Below are positions 11,001 through 44,900 of a stretch of 64,000 nt of DNA, in pieces (position 1 is the stretch's first letter; each line of letters opens with the position of its first letter). Where the stretch lies: positions 387,501 to 451,500 of the forward strand of contig JABMCL010002216.1 of NCBI GenBank assembly GCA_018857735.1, written 5' to 3'. The DNA is from Alviniconcha marisindica (taxonomy: Eukaryota > Mollusca > Gastropoda > Provannidae). The position numbers and the translations under genes are program-made. The notes beneath the pieces are model-generated. The model worked only from the letters and a program-made list of their open reading frames with translations, was not told the DNA's origin and made no database searches.

Positions 11001-13002
11001 TGGCACAAAGTTTCAACTTAATCGGTTAATATACAATTTTCAGTTAACACTGCTGTTATCTTGAAATAGGATCATGGTCACTAGTGGTATGAACAGCTGA
11101 AGCTCAGTGAGTAGTACCATCATAAAAAGTTGGGCCTTTATCACATTTTATAATGTCCAAAAAATCTCAACCTTAAATGTTTTGACAAACAAGGACATGC
11201 TGTTCATTACACAGGCTCACATTTTTTTTCTCCATGCAAGTCAAAAAGGTTAAATCCCCTTTACAAGATCTTGACCTTCATTATCTTTAAACTCACTCAC
11301 ACAGCAAAGTTTAAGTTTCCACACACACACACACACCAAACAATTACATTGTAAGAAAAAGAAGTTAAAACTCTTGCTGTGACCTTACCTTTAATGAAGG
11401 CATCACGCACTGTGCTTTTGTTTGGAAAGATGTTAAGATTCTTACTTGCCTCTCCCAGAGCTCAAATCATACATGCCAGACAGAAAATTATGTAGGGTTC
11501 ATACCCTTTCTGTGACCTTGACTTCAAAAACAGCAAGTCCAACTTTTCAGGTTGCATTCAGTCTGGCAAGGGCGCACTAGCACAATAGCTGTTTTTGTAA
11601 AAGGTCCAGCTGTTCAGAATTTAAAGACCAAACACAAAAGCAGAAGAAACACACTCACAAGGATATCCTGATTTAATTAATAAAGCCTCTTTACACAGTT
11701 ACGGGAGGCATAAAACTTCTGTTTGAAGTGGATTGGTCTCAATTTGATAAACATATCATTATCATAAACAACAAAGTATCAGACTTTACATACATTTACT
11801 AATGGACAGTATAAAACAGCCAGCGCAATCATTCTCATTTCTATTAATGCTAATTAATCAACTAACCTCTTGGTTTTGGTAAACAGCTAGAGGGCGGGGG
11901 GGGGGGGGGGGGGGGGGGGGGGGAAAATCATGCATCAAAAAATAAAGCTGGGCCAATTTAATTTCTTTGTAAAATAATGAATGGCCCATGAAAAAAAAAA
12001 TCTGGATCTGTGCATCAGATCTGAATACAAGATCAAATACAAATGAACATGCTGTCACAGATCTACATACACAAGCTGCTTTTGATTACCTACTGGCTAC
12101 GCAATCAAACAGAAATCCTACTCTTTGGCATAGAATTACCCAAAAGAGCAAAATAAATGCCGTCGTAAAAATGACATGCCAGATCTTCCTTCTTTGCACT
12201 TGAGCACTGAACTTTTGTTGCTGAAATCTGAATATTTAAAAAATAAATAAATATATAACTTAAAATCAAGTAACAAGGTCTCTTGTGTCCGTATGCATGC
12301 ATATGAGAGGGTGGGGGTTGGAATTGGGGGGCTGGGTGTGCATGCATAAAGAGACTGGCAAGCTGGGTGCAACAAGTCAGACCTTCACAAGTGAATCACA
12401 TGGGCACAACATAAAATATTTACATAAAATACCACATAGTGTAATAAATAACGATCAGCCCAGCACTGAAGCAAAGTGTACAGTCAGACCCGTCTATGCA
12501 GTGGCCACTCAAATACATTTTAAAATACTCGGAACGGACCAAGGCTTGTTCCATCAACGCCAACGGTCCTGAAAAACAACAACAAAAGGCCACGCACCAC
12601 TTGTTGCAGGACTGACTGCACAAATCTTGAAACTCCAAAAATGATGTGCAAACAAGTACGATATGTCTTGCCCACACTATGGTAGCTCAAAAGAGGGAAA
12701 GGGGGGGGAGGGGAACGGTGACAATATCCCATCTTGAGAAAACAAACTGTCATTAGAAAGCAGACTGACTGACACCCATTACGAAACATCCATCCATTAC
12801 ACAGTAACAAGGCAAAGCAAACACAAAGCATTCTCAAATAACTTGCTCAGATTTCAAACCACTTTTTTGGACATTTTCACAAATAAGAAAAAATGTTTTT
12901 CACAGGAAAACATGGTTATATTTCACTTCTAACATTTGGTTGTTCATAACTATTTCTGAGATTCTGATGCACATTCTGCTGACGTACAAAATTCAAGGGA
13001 AT

Positions 13003-13033
<31 letters not shown>

Positions 13034-14951
13034 GGGGGTGCAAGGTATACAGACATAATACCAGGTACAATGCAAACCATCTTTTCATGATGATCCTAAT
13101 ATTAATAATGAAGCAAAAGTCTGCAGTCTTGGTCAGTGGTTCATTTACACGGATTATAAAGCAGACCTGTTTACACTAAAATATGAATAAGAGTTAACTT
13201 TTTTATTTTTAAAGAAGGTATTTTTAGAAAAGTTAGAGTATTTTTATTTCTTTTCCCTTTCATTTTGTTCTCAGTGAAAATAATCTAAAAATGATTTCCA
13301 CACTGCTTCCAGAAAAAATGACAAATGCTTGTACTTTGCAGCAGAAATACAAGCCCTGAGAATTCAGTGCTGAGATCACATAAAGTGTGATACAAAAACT
13401 GACACCATGTGAGCAAGAGGTCGTGAGACTTGCGCATGTGCCACCAAAAACCCAGACCTGGGCAAACAAACTGCAAAACATGTCTAGAAATATTTACAAA
13501 GTTTTTTTCTTGCTTAATTTTTGTACTTTCGTATGCTGAAATTAAGATGCATGAATTACCCCCAAATCATATGAGTAAACAGGTCCAATAACAGGTAAAG
13601 GTTTTATTTTTAGAAAGTTTTTAAAGGGTCTCAAAAAGGTTTCTCATCAGTGTGGTCTTTCATCTGGGGCTTCACAGTACTAAGCTTGTACAGAAACAGG
13701 AGGGGGAAATGGAACAGTGGAGTACCTTTATCACTGCTGGATTCACCAGTACACATTTATTTTATTTTATTTTTATTTTCAAAACTGAGATTCTTGAAGC
13801 TGAGACCGAGTAAGATGACACCTAGGACAGAAACAGACCACCATGACCACTTCAAGTACTACATCCATCCATTACTCTGCAATGGTTCGAACAGTTGCTC
13901 TTCACAAATGCCAACATGCAAGATATTTCATAAAGCCATAAAGTCAGCCAGAGATTGCTTCACATTACTACATGGAAGCAGGACAGTTCGTAACACTATA
14001 ATGCCATGTGAAAGATTGAGTTAAAAAAAAAGAAAAAAAAAGAAGGGCCACAGGGGGAGGGTGGTCTGGCCTGAAAAAGTCTCAGTAAAAAGGTTGGGCC
14101 AGGTTGGTCTGGAATGAAAAGGTCTCAATAACGGGGATGTGGGAAGTAGGGGGGAGGGTGGTCTGGCATGAAAATGTCTCATTAAAGGGGATGTGGGGAG
14201 GAGGGGAAGGGTGGACTGGCACAAATAATATCTTTCACAGCAGTTAAAATAAAAGCATATTGTGCTATCACAAATGTCTTGCTGTAAAAATTCATACTGT
14301 ATGCCACCAAAAACAAAAATCAAAAAAATAAACCACACTTAGGGGAGGGAGAAGGGGGTTCAAATGTATCAGGTGGAGTATAGAAGGTTGTACAGATGGA
14401 AAGGCTCAGCAAACTGGCAGCCAAATAGACCCTGCTGTTTAAAATTAAACAGATTTGGAGCTGAGCAGTTTGGTGTAAAAAGGGGGGAAATATTGCAGTG
14501 ACAAGAAGACACTCCCAAGATGGATTTCCGACCACATTCTGTTGCAGTTGAGCATTGGTACTGATTGGTACCCTGAAACAGTACAGTGGAATTTTTTTTG
14601 TTTAAGACTGTAAAGTGCATAAGATGGCCCTCTTCTACCTCTCATTCCCCCCCCCCCCAAGAAGAAGAAAGAAGTCACGACTAAAAACTCCCAATTTCAT
14701 TTCTGGCGATAACAATATTCACACTGTTGTCTAATCTACTTATGTCTGAAATAACAAAGCCCTCCAAAGAATCTGCACTTAGTTTGACTGAAACAAGGAA
14801 AAGAGGAAAGTCAAAAGGATGTAGTGTAGTCAGCAAGGGGGAGACATCAACTTTCAACCACAAATTATCCACCAGAGAATGTCCTTTTTACTAAATTTAG
14901 GTCTCCTTGCTGCTGAACACCTGCCCCATTAACGCCATGGTGATGCCCACC
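8085..14951 (-). other. Probable long G alpha i 3'UTR
   Basis: No convincing reading frame occurs between the G alpha i stop and the SSUH2 3' end. Minus-strand AATAAA (tttatt on the plus strand) occurs at several places, for example about 13757, and lastly at 8094-8099 just before the convergent gene. If the last is used, the 3'UTR is about 6.9 kb. It holds G-runs at about 11888-11923 and 13003-13032 (C-runs in the mRNA), (CA)n near 11322, and diverged 45-53 bp repeats at 14060-14220 built on ggtctggcatgaaaa. The true end may be nearer the stop. Confidence 0.5.
9330..9385 (-). repeat. SINE-tail-like fragment
   Basis: The minus strand reads ...accgcagtggttgactgggtgt caaacaccaagttac..., matching the dispersed tail seen at 40796, 29708, 43771, 61835 and 1781. 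Confidence 0.5.
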
Positions 14952-36209
<21,258 letters not shown>

Positions 36210-36629
36210 TTTGAACGATCACTAAACCACAAAGTGAGAAGAAACTGGGACTAGTCAATCACAGCCGGGTTAGATAAAAGTCCTATTAATCTGAATTATG
36301 TTCCAATGCATCCAGAAATTTGTTACCAACCAACAGTAATTTCTAACACTGAAGTCAGGCTTCTCGCCTGTCATCCGGCGACTAGCTTTCCGCATGAATT
36401 TGAAGGAATTGCCCGGATGTTTGACGCATGCGCAATGTTGTTTCAGTTTGAACCGTCTGCTATTCTGTGATTGACTTTCGGTTTTGCTACATAAATTTAA
36501 ATTTTTCGTATATTAGTTCGTTTCTGATATCAATGATTTTATCAACTACAATAATGTTAAATTTTTGTTTATTGTTTTTTATGACTGTATAAGGTCATTT
36601 TCAGAATCTGTTACGGACTGCCAGGACTG

Positions 36630-36870
36630 ACTCGACTTTGCCTACGCCGGGTGGGCGTGCCCCCACCGTGCAAGGCCGCTAAGACGGCATGAAGTCGTAA
36701 GCCATCTGAGTAGGCCTACCCACAAACATACCCTGCGTGCGCCGCCTGTGCTCGATGCAAATTACTACCAACAAAAATAAACAAATTAGAAAAAGAAAAG
36801 AAAATCATTGCCGGCCCCGGCGGCCGCTGGCCCGTCGCCCAAGGCGTGGCTGATCGGCACAGGCGGCACT
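36630..36870. repeat. GC-rich inverted-repeat block
   Basis: gccgcctgtgc near 36741 is the exact reverse complement of gcacaggcggc near 36859, about 105 bp later, and ggtgggcgtgcccccacc near 36649 can itself fold. The block contrasts with its AT-rich surroundings. It may be a small transposon end pair or a CpG-rich regulatory segment. Confidence 0.45.
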
Positions 36871-37233
36871 GAGTGTGGCCGGCTGTGATGATTCGTGACT
36901 TGCCGCATAGTCAGTGCAGGTATACTATACACTATCACCCGGAACATAGCAGCATTTTAACTAATGCTGCTTTAATTGTGAGGGGTCAGTAAAGTCACAA
37001 GACAGAGTCCAGCACGTTAAAACTGACTCAGTGACTGAGAGAGTCTTCTCAGTTCTTCTTTCCGTGTTTTCTTTTTCCGGCGTTGCCAACACTGATTAGC
37101 TTCATGGTTTTGCCAATGAGTAGCTGAAGAAGTAATAAGATTGACCAAAACTGAGCTGCCGTTTCGGCAATAGCACTCATCTACTTCGGCGAAAAGCTCA
37201 GCCGTCAAAACAATCATATGACTATGCTTCACT

Positions 37234-37237
<4 letters not shown>

Positions 37238-37331
<94 letters not shown>
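37238..37331 (+). repeat. (GA)n microsatellite
   Basis: About 45 uninterrupted GA repeats, which produce an artefactual Leu-Ser open frame on the minus strand. GAGA tracts near promoters can bind GAGA-type factors, but nothing here shows function. Confidence 0.95.
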
Positions 37332-37332
<1 letters not shown>

Positions 37333-37584
37333 AAATTATTAGAAGAAATAGTTATCAAGTTAAGCTTTTTGCCAAATTATAATCGGCGTCGGCGAAAAGC
37401 TAAGTGAATGCGGCCTCGATCGGGACGATCCGACCGACCAGTAAGTCAGAGCCGCCGCAGAGATAACGGCTGTAGTGTTTCAGTTTGGTCAGAGCCTCAG
37501 ACAGGCGGTTCATGGGACTGTGCCGTCAAGCTGTCAGGAGTGCAAGCACTGAGCCCCGGCTCTGCCGCTAAAATGTGAACCGGT

Positions 37585-37660
37585 TTGGCCTAGCGGTAAT
37601 CATAACGCGCCGCTGGTAAGCACTGGAGCCGGAGGGACCGGCCTCGGTTCGAATCCGCCG
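37585..37660 (+). repeat. tRNA-derived SINE head
   Basis: Box A TGGCCTAGCGG (37586-37596) and box B GGTTCGAATCC (37646-37656) both fit the RNA polymerase III consensus. The sequence between does not fold into an obvious full cloverleaf, and the 3' side continues into non-tRNA sequence, so a SINE head is more likely than a tRNA gene. Confidence 0.65.
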
Positions 37661-38289
37661 CCGCTTCGGCTCTCCGTTTCCAGTCCGTCTTCAAAAGCCG
37701 TTGTGGTCAGTCTAGGGACACTGTTTTGTGACGGACTTTGTCTCTCACAATTATGAAACATAACTTAAATTGGCTCTCATCGCTGCCCACCTTAATGTAG
37801 ATGTCATTCTGGTGGTGAAAGTGTACAGGAATATTATAATCTCCCTCAGTCTCCCCCCCCCCCCCCCCCCCCCCCCCCCGCTCCTTCCACACACACACCT
37901 CCATAACCCCTTCGCCCCACTTCTCCCCGTCTCTACTAGGCCCGTTTATGCCGGTTTCCGTGTGTATGTTTACTTACTTACTGACTTACTTACTGCTAAA
38001 AACAAAACAAAAACAAAAACAACTAAATCTGAAACAAGGATTGTGCGACTACTAGCGTTGAAACAAGATCCAAACACACAGTTGTATTTTTGTACTAGTA
38101 AGCTACAAGTTGGAGTGCGCATGTCACTGAGCTACCGGGGAAGGTTTCATCAACCGGAAATAAATTGACAATCGGAGGTCATTTTGTCCACGCGCATGCG
38201 TTCTCATTAGGCCGGCCATGTCGACAACAATTTGCACTAGTCCGAAGTTTCTCTTTCTTCCGCAATGAAAAACGAGCAGGGCGGGGTTT

Positions 38290-38320
38290 GATTTTGAATA
38301 TACTATAAGTATTCAAAATC
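38290..38320 (+). promoter_or_regulatory. Hairpin in the TBC1D22 5' leader
   Basis: gattttgaata (38290-38300) and tattcaaaatc (38310-38320) are perfect reverse complements with a 9-base loop. The second arm ends five bases before the ATG at 38326, so if transcribed it would form an 11-bp stem beside the start codon. Confidence 0.6.
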
Positions 38321-38325
38321 TAAAC

Positions 38326-38405
38326 ATGACATCTATGAGTTCTGGTTCATCTGCAAGGGACAGCAAGGCTGGATTTTGGAAGAAAAACGCCAGTGTTCCT
38401 GGGAG
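38326..38405 (+). CDS. TBC1D22: TBC1D22 exon 1
   Basis: Begins MTSMSSGSSARDSKAGFWKK and ends NASVPG with AG before the donor gtgtgt. A second in-frame ATG lies nine bases downstream. FWKK...PG resembles the start of vertebrate TBC1D22A (FWKRSNSKLPG). Confidence 0.85.
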
Positions 38406-38912
38406 GTGTGTTCCACTGACTGACACGTCGTAAAAAAACAAATACTTTTGTTTAGATTTAAGAACAAAATTGTTTACAGCTGTGAAATACAAGTTGATCC
38501 TTGTGTGCTGTTAGTATGTACTTGATATTGCATCAGTTGACAGTCTTGACTTTTAGGTCTCCCGCTACCCCTGGGGTTATCAACACCAACCAGCTAGTTA
38601 TAACTTGAAGTGACATCCATAGTCTACTATTGAGCCACCTGGCTACCCTACTTTTGTTAATGAATTATACATATTACATATGAATATAAAATGTTATTTT
38701 CACAATTTCAGAAACCTGAATTAGTTTAAGTTTCAAGAAAGAGTTTGTTTAGTTCACATTTGAACACAACACCTTTTAATGTGCAAGGAATGCACAAATA
38801 CTTCAGTGTTAATTGATGCAGTGATGATAGTGGTTATACTTGAATTGTAGTGTAAAAAAAAAAACATGGATTGATTGAAGTAGAATGTTATGTTTACTTC
38901 TTGGATTGGTGT

Positions 38913-38990
<78 letters not shown>

Positions 38991-41900
38991 AAAAATATAT
39001 CGGGTTTGCATCTGTGACAGTGAGCAGAGACTATAGTACACCGCATGGTCTTTGTTTTTTGTTTTCATCAGAAAACATCCCAAAATAATCTATTTTGCTT
39101 TAATGATGCTATGTGGCAATTGTCAGTGTCACTGTATATATTATATATAAATGACAAGAGTAATGGTAATTAATACTAATAGTACCCTGACTGAGTCATA
39201 TTATCTTCCTTGGTCTTTGCGTTTTACATTGTTAAAATGATTCTAACTGTGATTGTTGATACTGGTTTTATTATATAATTATGAAGATTTTACCACATTG
39301 CTTTTTATTTGTTTATTTTCAAATAAACTAAAGTCAAGTTTGAAGATAATGCAGAGACCTGTGGAAATTATGTATGTGATAATATTAACACTATAACAGT
39401 GCCTATAAATTATTGTAATATATATATATATGACATTAAATTAAAAAAGAATTGCACAGCTGTCAACTGGTGAACTACAACAGAAGTACAAACTACAATG
39501 ATCTGATTAATTTTTGGGTTGGGGGAGATCATATAAAAGAAAGCAAGTCTGCCACTGTATTGACAGATTGATCATGGCATCAAGCACACTGTCTGTCATC
39601 AACTCCATGATCACACTGACACTGACCTCTTTGCGTCACCTTGCTTTAAACTATGACAGAGAATAGAGATAACAAAAACAAAACAGAAAAGAAAAGAAAA
39701 AAGGAAAAAAGCTTTATTTTCATAGTATTATTAGTAATGACTAATGTAACACTGACAGCTCTGTGAGTGTGACAGCCATACCTGAGACAAATGCAAAGCT
39801 GTCTTTTATTTAAGATGATATATCTCAGAACTGCAGGTGTGCTCCCAAAAGTGCATTACACTTTCACAGTTTAGACATAGGAAAAATGCTGTATGTAGCT
39901 CTTTTTTTCTTCTTCTTCTTTTTAGCGCTATTCCTGTACATGCATGAACACAAGCCGGACTGATTTGGCATCGTGAGTATGCTGTAATGTATTGCTTATG
40001 TTGTACATATGTGTCATTGTGTATGCCCTTTTTATGTTGCAGTATCAAACCTGTGTATGGAGCACAGCATCCACCCATGCAACAAAAAATGCCAAGGTAT
40101 GTTGACATCAATGTGCTTAGTAATAGTATTATAATTATAGTAATTAGATTTTTAGATGCTGATAAAATGTTAGACAATAACAAGAACGGAAGTTATTTAT
40201 TATGTTTTGTATTGTAAAACTACAGTGTGCATTATGTCATTAGGAAATGTCTTACACTTAGTGGCCATAGTATTATATGTAAAGTCCTAAAACATCAGGA
40301 ATGCACACTTGAAATACAGTACATTGTTTGCAGCACATTAGCATAAAAAGTGTTTACAATTGTGAATCAGTTGAGAATAACTCACCAAGTTGATTAACTG
40401 TGTGTGTTATTAACACTGTTAAAAAAAAGTGTGACTACAGAAAAGAAAAAAAGGTTAATAGTATTAGTAAAATTCCTCTGTGGCAACTGTAAAGCTTTGA
40501 TGTGTATGCAGTCTTGCACAGCTCTAACTACCGCATCAGCCATCTCGTCAAAAGCAAATTATGCCATTGTTTATAGGATTAGGAGTTCTTGTGTGTTTTT
40601 TAGCTTCAACTGATAAAAATTAAATATACCCCAGTGACCAAGATGGTATCCTTTGCAAATACTGAAATAGACTGCAAAGTTGGCATAGATTTGAGAAAGA
40701 AAGAAAGAAAGAAGAAATAAAAAATAAAGGAGAAGCATACAAAGACCATCTGTGTGCAATTTGGCTACTTCTGAGGATGGTCATTACCCTAAGCTGTCGC
40801 CCTGATATAACTGTATTGGTTGACTGGGCATAAAACACCAACTTACTTACCCTAAGCTGATGTTGGTGTAGAACTGGATGTTCATAATCACAGAACAGAA
40901 TGAGTGGTTTATTTCATGTTAACAGGAATATTGAATGAATTGTCACAGTCTCAAAGATTGGTGAAACTCTGGTAGAGTTTAATTTCCTTGTGTTCACTTG
41001 CATGCCAGGTGAGAGTTACTATAGGTGACTCAGGTCTTTGTTGTTGTGTGTGGGGGACATCTTTCAAGTGCTAATCAACTCTCTTGTTTGTTGGTTAATG
41101 GGAATGAGTCCAGGATGAGAATTGGGATTAACAGTTGTCCTTAACAAAGCTTCTTTTGCGCAGCTCTCCAAGAAAGGAAGACAAACCCAAGAGTGGCAAG
41201 CGTGACCCATTCCATGACTTTGAAAACAAAACATCCGACGCCTGGGATGATGGTGATGATGACCTCTTCTCCATGGCAACAGTGCAGATGTCTCTGCGGG
41301 ATGTCCACTCCTCTGCACGGGCAGTGCTGGAGAACCACAGTCGTCAGCTGGCAAGCAAGAGCGGCTCGTCCGCCACCAAACCAAACAACACACACTCGTT
41401 CCGTGACATTGATGAAGGTACCATTTGACCTGGTCATGATTTCATTTTATTCATGTCCAGTTGCATCACACTGTTTATTAATATTACCCTTCTGTTTTGT
41501 TGCGGAGCAGATGATTGCATTACGCCAGCAGCAGAATGATCTCTATTTTTCTCTTTGCCCAGCAAGAAGCATTGAGTTTAATTTTGCTGCGAACACTTGA
41601 AACTGAAACTGCCAGGGTTTGTATGTTCAGGGAAGGTCTTGGGATGTGTGGGAGAGTTGAAATGCCATTTTCCAGCGCCGGAAAGTCCAGGAAGAAGGGG
41701 GTAAATGACAAGGGTCTTTGGGAATTTTGTGACTGGGTGGCAGAGGAGTGTGCCCTGTAGAAAAGACGTTACTGTGGATATTTTTCAGTCTGCTGTCTGG
41801 TTTTGTGTGCAGGGCTGGTGCCTCACTCGCAGCACTACCACCACCCTGGGGGCCCAGGCCTAGGGGTGAGGATGAACAGCGGTTGGCAGCCACCCAAGAT

Positions 41901-44900
41901 GACCCCCATCCGCTACGGGCCTCCTGCCTCCACTGATCGGGAGGTTGCGAAGCTAGAGAAGTTCAAGGCCCTTCTGGCAGAGCCGAACCTTGACATGGGT
42001 CAGTGGTTTTGTTTGTTAATGTTATGTTAAACCTCAGTTAATGCAGTTATCTGCTGTTACATCTGTAACATCTCTAGTGCATGAAGAGATCAAAAGTCAT
42101 CGAACGATTGTCCAGTTAACTGTACAGGTGTCAGAAATGAGAGGGAAACAACGGCTTAATTAAAAAAATAAAATGTTATGTCCTTTTCTTGCTTTGTGAG
42201 GGTTTGTGTCGGAGCACTGATTGTTGTTTGTTATTTAAGAGGAGGGGGGAAAAACAAATAATTTGTTGGTTTGAAATTTGTATTCACAGAGCTCTGCCAA
42301 GCAGGCAATGTAAGAGAAGCAACTATGAGCAGAGAAATCAGATGTGACAAGTATTTCCGATGGTTTGGCAGCTACATGTCATTGTTGAATCAGTCATGGG
42401 CTGTTTAGCTGTCTTTACTTCGTGGGAAAATGTTTTGCCCATTTGTCTCAGACGGCACCAAATTTGTGCGCTGCATTCAAACATTTTTTACAGGGGCACT
42501 CCCTGAACTCCTTGATTTTTGGGGGTGAAAAATTATTGCAGTGACTAACATACACGAAAAATACATTTTATTGAATGCCATTTTGTTGTTGAAAAAATCA
42601 GCTTGTGTCCTTACTTTCCAGCTTCTTGTTCTGAACAAACCTTTGTTGAACTTGGGTTACCTTTAGCAGCCTGAGAATTGGTTAATGGATAGTAGTAGAC
42701 TTTTCAAACGGCTGTCTGGTGTTTTGTTGATGGCATTACACATTTTGTGCTCAAAGTTTCCTCTGCTTTGTCTGCAGATGAATTGCGAAAGCTCAGCTGG
42801 TCTGGCATTCCCAAGTCAGTGCGACCAACTGCATGGAAAATACTCTCAGTAAGTTCTCTGTCCTCCTCAGCATCTTTCTGCCAAACTTAGTAGTGATCAG
42901 TGCAGTCAGTGTGTCCTTACCCTGTGGAGCAAACTTGTGCATGCCACTTGAAACATTTTGAAGGTCAAGGTCACAAGGTTTCAACTCTTGGAGTCTTAAG
43001 ACAAGTTAAAGGTTACTTAGGGGTCTGGCATGTGATGAAATGCTTAACCTTTTTGCTATTGGGCTTGTATCCTGTTGCATTAATACTGGATTGTGAAGAC
43101 CCAAATGGCTCTTAATGTTATGGCTAGAGGACACATTGTTGCAGTGTTTTCACTCTTCCGCCTGGCTTGCATATTTCTGCTGGCCTGTAGTTTGTTTTCC
43201 AGATGTGCTGAGGCTGTCAACTCTTGAAAAACATGCTGGTGTAGTGTTAACAAAAAAAAAGAGCCAGTATCAAAGTCAAGAGGCAGTCCAAATTACAGCA
43301 ACTGCTTTACCAACAAGTACTTGCTTTTAAGTCAGAATGTATGGGACAATCTTCACTCTTTGGTGTATGCAATTGACCCAATCAGCAAAACTCCAAAATC
43401 AAAATCAAGGTTACTGGACTGGTGTCAGGATTGGTGTTTGGCAGGATGTTCAGCTTTATTTTCTTAATTATTGTTATTGCTATGATACTGCCAAGAGACT
43501 TTAATTTTTGCTGATCACAGAGAGGGTTAATGCACTGTAGACGTACAGTACTTTTGAATTAACCACATTCTTGTTTTTCAGGGCTACCTTCCACCTGCCG
43601 CAGATCGACGGGAGGCCACTTTAGAACGAAAACGCAAGGAATATTTCAGTTTTATTGATCAGTATTACGACACACGGCATCAAGAAATGCACGAAGAAAC
43701 ATTCAGACAGGTACGATATGGGTGATCTAAAATAAGCATTTTACTTCTGTTTACGAAGTCAGTACTTTGTTTTTTTATGCCCAGTCAACCAGTATGGTTA
43801 AGCTTGACATTTTGTCAGCAGACAATAGACACTAATATACATGCTAAAACTAGTATATTGTCAGGTTTTTTAAAAACGGATGTAATAAATGGATAAAACA
43901 CCAACAGAACCAAAATGATCCGAAAGTTTATAATATGCCAAAAATACTGATTTGTTTCAAAAAGTTAAATACTATCCAGTGATGTGTTCTGGAATAAAAT
44001 CCACAGTGGCTGAATTGTAAAATGTCTCTCTCTTATGTCAGTAAAATCAGACTAAAACAGTAAGATATTTTCCAGCAGAAGACGGAAAAAACACACAAAG
44101 CAAATACTCTGAAAGAGAAGCCCCTATGGCCGAAGCCATTAATGAAATTTTGCAGCAGTCACATCTGTTAGTTACTGTTCTGTAAGTTTTGTCCCACACC
44201 TAAGAAACAGATATGTTTTGATATGAAATCAGTGAGCCTTTTTAATAAAGAAAACCTTTAATTTGCATCAGTTATTATGAGCTCTTGAACCCATTGATCA
44301 AAGCACATTTCAAGGTGGACAGTTCCTTTAAATTCTTTGAATTTAGTGTTTGAAATAGTTTTGATGTAACTTGTAAGGATTGCAATATTAGTTTTTGTTT
44401 GTTTGTTTTATTTTGCAAATGTAGCAATTAACACGCATAATGGCAACAAACTTTGTTGTTCTTGGTTGTTCTGTTGGACTTAAGACTTGTAGTTCCAGTT
44501 TCCAAAAGTTTTAGAACAGACATCTCCAGGAATAGAAACAGTAAATATTTTTACCAGTTCCTTGGTTGGGTTTTGATGACAGCTCAGAACTGATGCCTTA
44601 GTTACCCAGTGGAACCGGCACCCCTTAAGGCTACGTGCCACAGTTATCTCCTTCTCACACAGAAGTAACAGAGAACTTCTTTTTTAAAAATTAAAATTAA
44701 AACATGCATGTACACACACAAGCACGCATGCACGCACAAACACGCTCGCACGTGCACTCACACACACACACACATGCATTCACACATACACACGGAGGGA
44801 ACTGAGATGTGTCTTTGGTCAGATTTGGCCCAGAAAATGTGTGTCTTCAGAGGGTTTGACTGTTCTATATATAAGTATATGTAATGTGGTTGACAAAATC

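Larger units (their letters stand above)
36210..38325. promoter_or_regulatory. Divergent promoter region between G alpha i and TBC1D22
   Basis: The two start codons face away from each other across 2.1 kb. An NRF1-like palindrome cgcatgcgca lies at 36425-36434, 216 bp upstream of the G alpha i ATG, and cgcgcatgcgtt at 38191-38202, 124 bp upstream of the TBC1D22 ATG. Between them are a GC-rich inverted-repeat block (36630-36870), a (GA)n tract (37238-37331), a tRNA-like SINE head (37585-37660) and a C-run (37851-37879). No TATA box was identified; start sites are unknown. Confidence 0.55.
40097..41163 (+). other. TBC1D22 intron 2, with two interspersed repeats
   Basis: 40796-40852 carries the SINE-like tail (ccctgatataactgtattgg ttgactgggcataaaacaccaacttactt). 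40969-41107 is about 140 bp similar to 58529-58670. The rest is AT-rich. Confidence 0.7.

Noticed and set aside
37017..37358. Leu-Ser-rich 113-codon frame on the minus strand
   Set aside because: Translation of the (GA)n microsatellite.
37581..37670. Functional tRNA gene
   Set aside because: Boxes A and B are good, but no complete acceptor and anticodon stem could be paired by eye; a SINE head fits better.
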